Shown in pieces: positions 9,991 through 20,984 of a DNA stretch of 64,000 nucleotides. The notes under the pieces were generated by a model. The model searched no databases, was not told where the DNA came from, and worked only from the letters and a program-made list of their open reading frames with translations. The translations under genes were made by a program, and so were the position numbers. The stretch lies in the NCBI GenBank assembly GCA_026936325.1, contig JAPTHN010000015.1, forward strand, positions 972,153-1,036,152, given 5' to 3'. Origin of the DNA: Platynereis dumerilii (taxonomy: Eukaryota > Annelida > Polychaeta > Phyllodocida > Nereididae). Every line of letters starts with the position of its first letter. Position 1 is the stretch's first letter.

Positions 9991-10895
9991 AAACCGAAGA
10001 GGTGAGAATATACAGTATTATAATTTTCAACCGATTTTCTGACCCTTTAATGAATTCACATGCCATTGGTGCTGGGCAGTTTCAATATACAATATGATCT
10101 TGAAGGAATCACTCCACAACGGCAACAAGACACCAAAGAAAGGTCCAAGAATATATATTTTTTAGTATTATAATTTTCAACCGATTTTCTGACCCTTTAA
10201 TGAATTCACATGCCATTGGTGCTGGGCAGTTTCAATACAAGAAAAGATTATCAAGTAACTCAAAAATCGCTATGACAAGCTAAAGATTAAAAAAATTTTA
10301 AATATCAAGAATGTCACCTTTCCTAACTTGAAAGCTCCAGCGAATTTTTTTCTTCAGACTTTTATTGAAATTCACATGCCTCTGAGCTGACATTTTCAAT
10401 GGTGGAGAAAAATTTAGAAAGTCACTCAACTGTGCCATAGCACTAAAACCTGAAGAGGGCTCCCTACTCTCGTTCACTTTATTAAATTCACACTTGACAT
10501 TTCAAGCATGCAAAGAAAGTTGATGTAACCCCATAAGTGCCAATAGAATATCAATTCTTCGACAATAGATCTGAAGGCTTTTCCCTCTCCTTTATTTAAT
10601 GAAATTTACATGCCTTTGGTGTGGGACATTTTCAAGACGAAAAAAGATCTGATTGCTCAAGATGTGCCATTACAAAAAGATGCAAGAACATCTGATTACA
10701 TCGCTTCACTGCATTGAAACTTAATTAGAACTACTGACACTTAAATGAAATTAACATGCCTCAGAGCTGACATTTTCAATGGTGGAGAAAAATTCAGAAA
10801 GTCACTCAACTGTGCCACTACAAAAAAATGCAAGAACATCCGACTATATCACTTCGCCGCATGAAAGCTAAAGTAGATCTACTGATGTGGTAAAT
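9991..10895. repeat. Degenerate ~170-bp repeat, block 1b
   Basis: Repeat cores occur near 10050, 10200, 10360, 10480, 10600 and 10745. The first two units (10016-10075 and 10174-10245) are almost identical and 158 bp apart. The block parallels 15.6-16.2 kb in unit order and wording, for example AAGAAAAGATTATCAAGTAACTCAAAAAT and GAGAAAAATTTAGAAAGTCACTCAAC. Confidence 0.8.
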
Positions 10896-10909
10896 CGACG
10901 CCAGGGGCG

Positions 10910-13900
10910 CGGCGACCTGTGACGCGCTGCGCATGCGCGGGGACCGCTTCCGGACGTCCGACTCGGAGCGCCTCAGATTCAATTTCTCAACGTCTACGGT
11001 AAGACCCATCGCTGGTTTCCCATGCTTTAACATTCACTTCAGTGGTGTCAGAAGTGAGATCTCTCATCCAGTGTGACTGATAAGCCCCATGGGTGGGGAG
11101 ATGAAGTGTAATGTAATAGACTAATCCAGGTCACTTATTTGTCGGTGGCCCCAGGTCTCAATGTTATCATGTTCATGCCAGGCTCCTGCCAGTCTTATGG
11201 ACTTTGGGAGGCTCCTGCAAGTTTTGCGGGGGGGAAGGCTAGGTTGTAGGCAGGGTGGGTACCTATCTCGTCTTTTGGAACCCACAGGTCAGGTGCGTGG
11301 CAGGGTCTGACGGCTGCCTTGTCCAGATAACACTGTTGACGGTGCGAGCCTTGGGGTCCGTCACGAGTAAGCTGCCTCTGGTTTTGCCCCGGCCTGAAAT
11401 GCCTGTTGTAACAGTGGGACCTGCCACCATAGCTACTCCCATGACATCAGGTTGACTCCACAGTCTTGATACAGAGACAATGCAGTTGTAGTTCAACTAA
11501 AGCTCCGTGACTTTCCTGACTTGCTTAGTTGTGCCCGGGATTCTCACTGAGGTCCATCGAGGGAAAGGACAAGCCAGGGACGTCCCCTCCCTCCTCATCA
11601 TACCCCTCGTCTGGGTCACCATAGCAACCGTGCTTTTACAACGGAATGCCGCAGCTAGAGGGATTGGCCGTAAGCAGGTCCATGGTGCCCATCATGAATC
11701 TAGTGTTATGACTTATATGTCACACTGAGTTACATGCCCAACCAAGTATATACCAGAAAAGCTGGGGATATCCCTATCAGTGGGTTGGGAATTGTTGGAT
11801 GCACTTGGTAAGGACTGACGTTTATAGAAGACAGCTCCCGAGACAGTTACTGTCCATTGGTGAACATCTTGCAGCAATCATCACCGCCTAATGTATAGTG
11901 CAGATGGGGAGAATTTATGGGTATTTCCGGTTTTGGTCGAATATTCTAATAACTCCACCCCCTACTGTGGCCCCTCCCCCGGCACCGGCATCCCCGTCCC
12001 CGACGGATTTCTCGACCATGCCACCACTGGAGGTGGACCCTGGATTTGCAACGCATCGCAACTACCGCCGCCGGGTGCGGCACAAGAATTCAAAGGCCCG
12101 CAAGGCTCAGGCGGCGGCCCTGCAACAGCATGGTAAGCTCTCTTTGATTGTGCAATTACCCCGAACTCTTAATGTAACAGGGGGGCCCTCCATTGTAACC
12201 ACCCACCTGGCAGCTATGGCCCCTCCATCTCCTGTGGCCCCAGTACCTGGTGGCTCAGGCGATGGCAGTGTGTACCCTGGTTGTTCGGTGTGTGGAACCA
12301 CTGCTCCCCTTCTGCCGGAGCATATCCTGGCCAACCATCTGCCCTGGTGGTTAGTTCCCGACAAGGCTTGTTCGGTTTGCGAGATGCCCCGGGACGCCTC
12401 AGGAGTGGTGGGCACCAGGATTGTCAATCCTCCTCCAAGGATTCCCAACTGATAGTGTGGAGCCGTCGCACCCGAGGCATGCTGAGCATCATTCAGGATG
12501 ACCTCGGCTGCGATTCCTTCGAGTATCTCCTGTCCTGCCTGTATGAGCGGGATGGCTTGCTTTTGAGCAGCCCATCATCGTCGCTCCTGCACGGCGGGCT
12601 CTTCACCGAGTGTGGGAAACACTCAACGGAGTGGAGACCTCGTCAGGGAGTTCAGTCGGGTCCATCTCGCGTCTGTTGGAACCCACAGCCCTGGCGACGG
12701 TCCTCTCAAACATCTCTCGGGATGCCACCCGAGCCATTCTGGCCTCGGGCCGTTACCCGGCCGAGGACCTGCCCTTGTCAGTTCAAGGAGTGCATGATGC
12801 ACATATTCACCTGGATCGGCAGGCACTTCAACCGGAGCACATGTAAGTCGCTGGTATTACTTATGAATACCGCCATGTCGTTGCTGTGTTCGCTTTCCCA
12901 TCCATGTGGGAGTGCTGGGACCGGATGCCCTATGATCCACGTGTGTTCTGTGCCTTTGGGGTGCATCCAAAGATCGGCAGATCCCATTTCACATCTCGAA
13001 GACGAGCTTGTGTCCAGATTGTGCTCCCCCCGATGCGTAGCTTTAGGGGAGATCGGTTTGGACTACTCCTATGCTCGAGTCCAACCTGCCTGGCAGCATG
13101 CCGCTCTCGCGCATCAGCTCCGATTGCGACCCGCACACCTACCCATTGTCATCCATTGCCGAGGTGTGGGTTCCCTTTCCGACTGTCTCAGTGTCTTGAC
13201 CCGGTTCGTTCCGGCCACCACCGTGATCCAAATTCAATGTTTCCTGGGGACCGCCGCGGATCTGTCAGCCTGGATGACCCAGTTTCCCAATGTCTATTTC
13301 AGCTTCAGTCACCGTTCACTGACGCTAAGTGGGAACCTGGGCCGGCAGCATGAGCGAGCCGCCCACCTGGTTGGACTTGGATCGATTTCTGTTGGAGACG
13401 GATGCGCCTTATTTGAAGTGTCGGCCGTTCGTCTCCATCCAAGGTCTCTCTCAAGGGCCTTCCACCCCCTTGTTTGACATAATTCTGGTCGCCCAATGGT
13501 TCGGGCGATTGCGGGGCATATATCCGACCGTCATTGTGGATATGGCTCTCCACAATGCCGCACGGGCATTCCCCCTGCCCCTGTAAATATGAATAATGGG
13601 AATTGTGCGTTCCTGCAATGTGTATATAAGGTGATGCAGGATATCTTGATGTATGGTACCACTAATAAGGGATGGAGTTGAAACTTAAATGGGGAGATTA
13701 TTAATATCAGTTAACCTCGTGAGATTATTAATATCAGTTAACCTCGTGAGATTATTAATATCAGTTAACCTCGTGTGTTGGATTTTATCTGTCCCGTTGC
13801 CCTTGGAAGCTCCTAACTAATCTTCTGTTTGCAGCAACCCAGTAGGTGGTCTGCCCAGTGGCTCTAGGGCACGGGGCACGGTGGTCAGGTTGGGGTGAGT

Positions 13901-14817
13901 ACTCAGATAGATCACGGTGTGATGATGCTAGAAATTGGTGGAAATTGCTTGTGGTACGCTCACGCCCGATCACCACCTCCCCTGTTTTTGGACAGTAGAA
14001 TGTAAGTTGTTAAGGCTGATCACTTTCCATCAGCCCTAGTGATTAAGTTGTTGTGATCATCTTACTGTTTGATTAACCCGTTTTTTCGTTAGTAACAAAT
14101 TTTTAATGCGATGCTTTATGAGCTAAGGAATTGTTTAAGGACAGTTGTCCGCTGGAATGGTCAGATTGGTTTGTTTTGGATCTCCGATGGTTTGTGCGCT
14201 TTCGTTCACTTTAAGGTGTTGCTGTATCCAGATTGATCAGCTTTTTCTAGAATCTAAGGTTACTTTCGTTGTGTGTCTGCCGCATGGTTGACGCGTGTTT
14301 GCATGTCAGGGCACGGTGCCTCTAAAGCGCTGTTGCCATTTTGTCAGTACCATTTTTTGTTGGTCCTCACTGTGGGGTGGTTTATCGTGTTGGAGGAGTT
14401 ACTGTCACCCCCCCCATTATTGTCCGTGTCACAGCTTGTTTGGGTCTGTGTACCCAAGATGGGTTTCTTTTCTTGCGATCAACTTTAGTCTCCATAGTTG
14501 GCCTCCGGCGGCCGCCGGCCGGGTGTCCCTCACTTTCTGGCACATTCAGTTTTCGGCTGGGACGGCGACTCTGTTGGCTTCCCGAGCCGTGCGGGCTACT
14601 TGACCTCGAAGCTGGTAATCAGTCGCAGAGCCGTCACTAGATTAGTTGGCTGGGCCGTTGGGTCGTCCGGGTTACTTGACCTCAAGACCGCTTGTCGGCG
14701 ACCTGCGCATGCGCTGGGACCGCTTCCGGACGTCCGGCTCGGAGCGCCTCAGATTCAATTTCTCAACGTCTACGATAAGACCCATCGCTGGTTTCCCATG
14801 CTTTAACATTCACTTCA
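10910..14817 (+). mobile_element. Broken LTR-type retroelement carrying a TatD-like domain
   Basis: Terminal direct repeats: about 130 bp at 10910-11041 match the end of a longer right repeat finishing at 14817. Both end in CATTCACTTCA. Directly inside the left repeat, TGGTGTCAGAAGTGAGAT (11043-11060) matches the 3' end of a tRNA-Leu, as in LTR-element primer-binding sites. Interior parts: a proline-rich region with a C-x2-C...H...H...C-x2-C zinc-binding-like module (about 12.0-12.45 kb), then a TatD-like nuclease region (12.78-13.59 kb) with DAHIHLD, FGVHP, ALGEIGLDYS, HCRG and LETDAPYL strings. No reverse transcriptase, integrase or envelope is visible, so it looks nonautonomous. It is a fossil with several breaks. 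The repeats differ by about 2-3%, so it is not very old. The left repeat is a shorter remnant, and the start of the right repeat is uncertain. Confidence 0.65.
13694..13774. repeat. Three 27-bp tandem repeats
   Basis: Three adjacent identical units begin GAGATTATTAATATCAGTTA and end ACCTCGT. They lie inside the LTR-type element, between the TatD-like region and the right terminal repeat. Confidence 0.9.
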
Positions 14818-14924
14818 CTGATACAATTGATGAGAAGTCCGTATTTGTTTCCTCGCATCGGGGACTGCTGCACAGAGCACACCCATCAGAAACTGCGACA
14901 TTCTACATAAATTTGCATTAGAGT

Positions 14925-17545
14925 GTGGAGCGGAGCGAATTCCCAAGTCAACATGGTCGACAAATCAATCAAAATTTTCCAAGAAATGCCATTACCAGTT
15001 CAAGAATAAGGAAAGAATATTAGTTTCACAACACTAAACTGTTCAAGTGTGAAGGACATTTTCTGATCATCCCATTTGCCATCATCTAATGAAATTCACA
15101 TGCCATTGGTGCTGGACATCTTCAATAATCAATACAAGTGAAGCAAATTTAGTGGCTCTTGAAGTGCAGAACTCCAGAAACTCATTTCAACATTTACAGA
15201 CTTCATCCAGTACACAGCTTCCACTCTTTATCTGCGGCCCAAACACAACCATGACATCCGAAAGGCATCTCAGGCCCATCCAATCCCTCTAAAACCAAAC
15301 AGAATAATTGTCTTTCATTTAATGAAATTCACATGTCATTGGGACTTGACATTTTCAGTATTATAAGAGAAAATTTTAATGACACCCAAAAAAATCCATC
15401 ACAGACAAAAGAAAGACGCAAGAATATTGGTTTTCCTGCATTAAAAATTTTAGAAGATTTCCTTTGAAGAAATCAACATAATTTGTGAATAATGATTTTG
15501 AACCGGATTTAATGACTGCTGGACATTTACAATACAATGGATTAAAGGAGTCACTCCAAAACAAACCGAAGAGGCAAGAATATGCACTTCAGAGCACTAA
15601 AACGTACAACAGATTTTCTGACCCTTTAGTGAAATTCACATGCCATTGGTGCTGGGCAGTTTCAATACAAGAAAAGATTATCAAGTAACTCAAAAATTGC
15701 CATGACAAGCCAAAGATGAAAAAATATCAAGAATGTCACCTTTCCACACTTAAAATTTTTTCTCCGTTTATTTAATGAAATTCACATGCCTCTGAGCAGA
15801 CACTTTGAATGGCGGAGAAAAATTTAGAAAGTCACTCAACTATGCCATTAGTCCCATTACACATACAAGCCAAAGGTGCAAGAATGTCGGTTTCCATACT
15901 TACAGCTTGAAGGATGCTCCCTACTTTTGCTCACCTTATTAAATAAAATAACACTGGACGCTTCCAGCATGCAGAGAAAGTCACCTCATAAGTGCCAAGC
16001 TGGAATATCAGTTCTTCCACACTAGATTCCAAGGCTTTACTCTATTAATTTTAAGGAAATATACATGCCTTAGGTGCGTGGCATTTTCAAGACAAGGAAA
16101 GATCTGGTTGCTCGAGATGTGCCATTACAAAATGATGCCAGAACATCGGATTATATCGCTTCTCCGCATCAAAACTTTAAGTGGAGCCACGGTAACTTAA
16201 ATGAAATCCATGTTTCAAAGTCAACATGGTCGACAAACCAATCAAAATTTTCCAAGAAGTGCCATAATAAGCGCAAAAAATGAGGAAAGAATGTTTCTCA
16301 AAACAAAAGCATGCAGCATATTTTCTGATCAACTTATAAATTGCCATCATCTAATGAAATTCTTATGCCATTGGTGTTGAACAATTTTAATACAAGGGAT
16401 AAGTCACAAATTCAAAATTTCCGAAAGAGCCATTACAAGTTCAAGAATGAGGAATGAATGTTGGTTTCTCAACACTAAAGCGAGCAGCATATTTTCTGAC
16501 CATCCTTTGATTTGCCATCATTCGATGAAATTCACATGCCATTGGTGCTGGACATTTTCAATACAAGGAGAAATTCAACAAATCAATCCAAATTTTCAAA
16601 AGTGCCATTAGAAGTACAAGAACGAGGAAAAATATTCGTTGTTCAATACTAAGCGTGAACCACATATTCTGACCATCTTGCTTGCCACCATTCGATGAAA
16701 TTCACATGCCATAGGTGCTGGACATTTTCAATACAAGGGGTATGTAAACAAACCAACCCAAATTTTCAAAAGTGCCATAATGTGCAAGAACGAGGAAAAA
16801 TATTCGTTGGTCAATACTAAGCGTGAACCACATATTCTAACCATCTTGCTTGCCACCATTCAATGAAATTCACATGCCATTGGTGCTGGACATTTTCAAT
16901 ACAAGGAGAAATTCAACAAACCAATCCAAATTTTCCAAAAGTGCCATTAGAAGTGCAAGAACGAAGAGAGAATATTCGTTTCTCAATACTAAGCGTGAAC
17001 CACATATTCTAACCATCTTGCTTGCCACCATTCGATGAAATTCACATGCCATTGGTGCTGGACATTTTAATACAAGAACATCCATAAATTTTAGCTCCAG
17101 AAGAACCATCACAAGTTGAAGAATACACATTTTTTAGCACTGAAACTTCAAGGTGCTCTCTCTCACCTTTTATTTGATGAAATTCACATGCCATCGGAGA
17201 TCGACATTTTAATGTCGGGATAATATTATCACTTGCAATGTAATTCCACAAATCGCAGTAAACTGAAAGCAAAAACAAACCATAGAAGTATACACTTCCA
17301 TGGACAAACAAAAGATCACCCAAATGGACAAAAAGAAAGTGTCTTCAACAAATTGGATCATCATTTTTCCGGATAAAATGTTCTAAGAAAATCAAGTCAT
17401 AATTCTCATGGACATTTTCTTCAAAAGTTATACAATGTTATAGATCCGATAGACCAGATTCCTGTAAATGCACTTATTCATTACCCAATATTTGAATGAA
17501 ATTCACATGCTTTTGTTGCATAACATTTTCATTTCAGAGTACCCA
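14925..17545. repeat. Degenerate ~170-bp repeat, block 2
   Basis: At least fourteen cores of TGAAATTCACATGCCATTGG followed by TGCTGGACATTTTCAATACA are present. In the most regular part the cores are near 16356, 16527, 16697, 16865 and 17037, which gives a 168-172 bp period. Between cores the units share AATTTTCCAAAAGTGCCATT and CAAGAACGAGGAAA. Spacing is less regular before 16.3 kb. The array ends just before the VARS2 3' end. No unit has a lasting reading frame. Confidence 0.85.
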
Positions 17546-17717
17546 CAGTAAATACCAGGTTATAAGACTCAACACTTATAGCAAAATATCATTCAAAACA
17601 GATATATGGGTAAATAACAAACTAACAGTTCTTTTACTTCTTTACTGCGTGATTTCAGTCACTCAGCATTTTTTACACAGATATTTCATGCAATTGAGAT
17701 AAATAACAATACTGGTG

Positions 17718-20700
17718 TTAATCTAAAGTCTTTATAAATTCTAGATATTTGATTTTAGTCTCCAGCTCCTCTCTAGTAGCTCTTATCTTAGATTCCAAGA
17801 GGTCAACGTCAGGAGAGGACAGAAGAGCATCATATTGCCCGTTCAGTTTTGAGATCTTCTTTGAGAATGATTTGACGAGGGCTGTGGTATCTACGAGACC
17901 TTGTAGTTGGAAATGGATTTCTGAGGAGTCGTTGATATGGTACTTCAAGTAACCATGGTGACTAGATGAGTTGGTTTCTATGGCGATACGTTCAGATCGC
18001 GACAGAATCTGGGCTTCCGGAAGGAAGAGCTCCATAGCAGTCAAGTCTTTCTCATCCGTGCTACTGAAAATCACATTAGCTTTCGTCTTGGTAAAGTTGA
18101 AATCTGTCCTTAACGCTCTGATTGAATTTAAGACTTTAAATGCAAGGTCAAATTGTTCTTCGACTGTGTCATTTTTCCAAGGATACTCATGACCAAGAGG
18201 GCATGAAGCTCTTAAAATACTGAAAGGCTCATTTTTTGGCACACAGGGCATTCTGTGGTACAATTCCTCCGCTAGAAACGGCATGAAGGGAGCGAGACTC
18301 CTCAAACTGGTGTCCATACACATGTGTAGAATGGACAGAACTTTCTGAATTTCCTGATCGTCATCTTCCCAAGACTTTTGGCCAGTTTGACGTATCAAGT
18401 TTTTGGCAGTCAGATAAACATCACAGAATTGCAGCCAGAAGAAGTTGTAAATGGATTCAGTACTTTGGTTCAAGGACATCGAAGCAAAAGCCGAGTCATT
18501 TCTGGAAACCATGTCGGACAGACGACTCAAAATCCATGCATCTACGCCGGTTAAGCTGCTTGGCTCTAACAGCACACACTCATTGAACTGATGTTTGTCC
18601 CAAATCTGGTTGCACAATTTGAAAGCCTGCCAGATCTTGTTGCAGAACTTCTTGTGACTCTCCACCTGGGTAAGGTCCACATTCACATTGTCCGCTTTAT
18701 AATTGTAATTACACAGAGTAAACCTCAACGCATCAGCTCCATGTTCACCAATACCATGAGGAAAAGTCTTCTCCATTTTCTCAAGAGAAACTTTGGCATC
18801 TGTAGCACTGAGATTTCCGGATAGCACATCCTTCTTCAATTCCTCGAGTGACACCCCATTAATGACGTGTAAAGGATCTATGACATTTCCCGTAGACTTA
18901 CTCATCTTCTGACCTTTACTGTCTCTCACGATTCCATGAAGTAATACTTTCTTAAACGGAACTTGACCGGTGAGCTTCTTACCGAGCATTATCATTCTCG
19001 CTACCCAGAAGAACAAGATGTCTGTGGCTGTTTCTAACACCGTTCCAGGATAATAACGCTCGAGCTCTGAAGTCTGCTGCGGCCATCCCAACATTGCAAA
19101 CGGAATCAGCGCTGAAGAAAACCATGTATCCAACACATCTTCATCCTGTTGAGCTTGTAACAAATTTGAATGTGTATCGAGCATTTTAGAAGCCTTTTCC
19201 TTGGCTTCATCAGATGAATGAGCTGCTATCCATAGCCGTTTGCCATCAATGTCAATTGGCTGTCCATCGTTTTTGTATATTCTGTACGCCGGTATTTGAT
19301 GTCCCCACCAGAGTTGTCGAGATATACACCAGTCCCTGAGCTGGTTAAACCACTCATTGTAAATGGCTACCCTGTGATCCGGAATGATCTCAAGGTCGCC
19401 CGTGTCTGGAGCCATCTTGGCTTCAGCTCCCATGTCCTTCAAATCGACAAACCACTGTTCCTTCAAAAGAGGCTCAATGACGTCTCCAGACCGACTGCAA
19501 ATTGGCACTCTCATTGGATGGTCCTTTACATCTTTGAGTAGCCCTTTATCTGCAAGAACTTTTTCTAAAGCTCTTCGGCATTCATAACGCTTCATACCCA
19601 GGAATTGGTCTGGAACATTAACCATCATTCCGGCATCATCTATGACAGTGAATAAGGGGAGCTTGTGACGTTTTCCAATTTCAAAATCAGTTTGATCATG
19701 CCCCGGAGTTATTTTAACTACACCTGTACCAAAATTTCTATCAACAGCAATATCCGTCACAATGGGGATGGTATCTCCTGTAACTGGGTGTATCACGCGG
19801 TTGCCATGGAGATGCTTATATCGTTCATCCTCCGGGTGGACTGCAACTGCAACGTCACCTAACATGGTTTCCAGACGAGTTGTGGCAATTTCTAAAGTTT
19901 CTTCAGATTTTTCTACAGGGTACAAGAAGTGAGTCATAGTTCCGAAGATGACTGGTTTCTCATACCCAGGGACTGTGACCTTGGTCTTCTTCTCAAGGTC
20001 AAGGCCATCCACTTCAATGTCTGATATAGCCGATCGCAGAGTACAAGACCAGTTAACGAGTCTCTTATCTCGATAGATTAATCCTTCTTCAAAAAGTCTA
20101 ATAAACGCCTCTCTAACAGCTGAACTCATTTGTGAATCTAATGTGAAGTAATCCCTCGACCAGTCCAACGAACAACCTAACCTCCGAAGTTGCTCGTAAA
20201 TAACGTTCCCCTTTTCTTGTTTCCACTTCCACACTTCTTCCGTGAAAGCCTCCCTACCAATGTCATGCCGCGTGACCCCCTTTTCCTTCCACAATTTGCG
20301 CTCTACGACAACTTGGGTGGCGATTCCCGCATGGTCACTGCCCGGGTTCCACAAGACATCATGGCCCAGCATCTGGTGCCTTCTTACCAGGGCATCTTGG
20401 ATTGAACACCCCAGAGCATGACCAAGGTGGAGAGTGCCAGTCACATTAGGAGGGGGCAAACAGATTACAAACTTCTCTGCATCTTTCTTTTGATTTGGTT
20501 TGAAGAACCCATTTCTCTCCCACCATTCATACCAACCAGACTCAACATAACTTGATGAGTAGGTATCTGGCAGTTGACAGTTTGTGTCTTTCTTACCATT
20601 GGGCAATATTTTTACTGTGTGATCTGAGGTCAGTGACCTCACTTTTGCAGCCTCCTCCACTTTCCTTTCCCTACTCAACTGATGCTGCCTCCTTCTCTCT

Positions 20701-20825
20701 TCTTTCAACTCCCTTTTTCTCTGTCTGCTCTCATTGTCAGCACATGAAGCTGTAGCTTTAAATGTTCTGATACATGCGTGACACTTACCCAGTGCAAAGA
20801 CACTCGTTCTTAATCTTTGCAACAT
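17718..20825 (-). CDS. VARS2: Valyl-tRNA synthetase, mitochondrial
   Basis: Attaches valine to tRNA-Val. The 1035-aa single-exon frame starts at the ATG at 20825. The frame extends seven codons further upstream, but only from TTG. The N-terminus (MLQRLRTSVFALGK...) is basic and lacks acids, as in a mitochondrial presequence, and is followed by a charged Arg/Glu segment. Catalytic Rossmann motifs: PPPNVTGTLHLGHALG (about residues 124-139) and GQKMSKSTGN (about 638-647). The CP1 editing domain shows TTRLETMLGDVAV and GTGVVKITPGHDQTDF (about 315-385). Next come GSDHAGIATQ, the DTWFSSAL zinc-free core, an anticodon-binding helical domain and a C-terminal coiled coil (about 980-1035). Length matches vertebrate VARS2 (about 1060 aa), but that gene has many introns and this one has none. 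ALG11 lies head-to-head upstream. A cytosolic form is less likely given the presequence and the absence of the long N-terminal extension. Confidence 0.93.
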   Translation of the reverse strand: MLQRLRTSVFALGKCHACIRTFKATASCADNESRQRKRELKEERRRQHQLSRERKVEEAAKVRSLTSDHTVKILPNGKKDTNCQLPDTYSSSYVESGWYEWWERNGFFKPNQKKDAEKFVICLPPPNVTGTLHLGHALGCSIQDALVRRHQMLGHDVLWNPGSDHAGIATQVVVERKLWKEKGVTRHDIGREAFTEEVWKWKQEKGNVIYEQLRRLGCSLDWSRDYFTLDSQMSSAVREAFIRLFEEGLIYRDKRLVNWSCTLRSAISDIEVDGLDLEKKTKVTVPGYEKPVIFGTMTHFLYPVEKSEETLEIATTRLETMLGDVAVAVHPEDERYKHLHGNRVIHPVTGDTIPIVTDIAVDRNFGTGVVKITPGHDQTDFEIGKRHKLPLFTVIDDAGMMVNVPDQFLGMKRYECRRALEKVLADKGLLKDVKDHPMRVPICSRSGDVIEPLLKEQWFVDLKDMGAEAKMAPDTGDLEIIPDHRVAIYNEWFNQLRDWCISRQLWWGHQIPAYRIYKNDGQPIDIDGKRLWIAAHSSDEAKEKASKMLDTHSNLLQAQQDEDVLDTWFSSALIPFAMLGWPQQTSELERYYPGTVLETATDILFFWVARMIMLGKKLTGQVPFKKVLLHGIVRDSKGQKMSKSTGNVIDPLHVINGVSLEELKKDVLSGNLSATDAKVSLEKMEKTFPHGIGEHGADALRFTLCNYNYKADNVNVDLTQVESHKKFCNKIWQAFKLCNQIWDKHQFNECVLLEPSSLTGVDAWILSRLSDMVSRNDSAFASMSLNQSTESIYNFFWLQFCDVYLTAKNLIRQTGQKSWEDDDQEIQKVLSILHMCMDTSLRSLAPFMPFLAEELYHRMPCVPKNEPFSILRASCPLGHEYPWKNDTVEEQFDLAFKVLNSIRALRTDFNFTKTKANVIFSSTDEKDLTAMELFLPEAQILSRSERIAIETNSSSHHGYLKYHINDSSEIHFQLQGLVDTTALVKSFSKKISKLNGQYDALLSSPDVDLLESKIRATREELETKIKYLEFIKTLD

Positions 20826-20984
20826 TTTTTTGCTGTTTTTGTGCAAGATTTTGCAAGGGCACGTGCTTCCAGGGCCAAGGAGCCAGCTTCAGGAAGTGAG
20901 CGCCGCGCGTGCGCGTGTTTTCTTCTGCAATTTCCTGTTTTGATCCAACTCATCATTTTGCCGGTCGCTCGTTTGTTTTTCACC
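20826..20984. promoter_or_regulatory. Putative bidirectional promoter of VARS2 and ALG11
   Basis: Only 159 bp separate the two divergent start codons. No TATA box is seen. The stretch is GC-rich in its middle. It contains CACGTG (20860-20865, E-box), CAGGAAGTGAG (20890-20900, ETS/GABP type), CGCGCGTGCGCG (20904-20915, one mismatch to the NRF-1 consensus) and a reversed ETS-like TTTCCTGT near 20931. ETS and NRF-1 sites are typical of TATA-less promoters of nuclear genes for mitochondrial proteins. Transcription start sites are not visible. Confidence 0.7.

Noticed and set aside
9740-10066. 108-codon minus-strand frame
   Set aside because: It crosses from the noncoding repeat into the 170-bp repeat, which no real gene would be expected to do, and no motif is seen.
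14273-14921. Overlapping 70-100 codon plus-strand frames
   Set aside because: They lie in or beside the right terminal repeat of the LTR-type element and have no recognisable domain.
14925-17545. CRISPR-like array
   Set aside because: The period is about 170 bp, the repeats are degenerate, there are no spacers, and the genome is animal.
20826-20846. Seven-codon N-terminal extension of VARS2 from TTG
   Set aside because: There is no ATG in the extension. The ATG at 20825 gives a better mitochondrial presequence.
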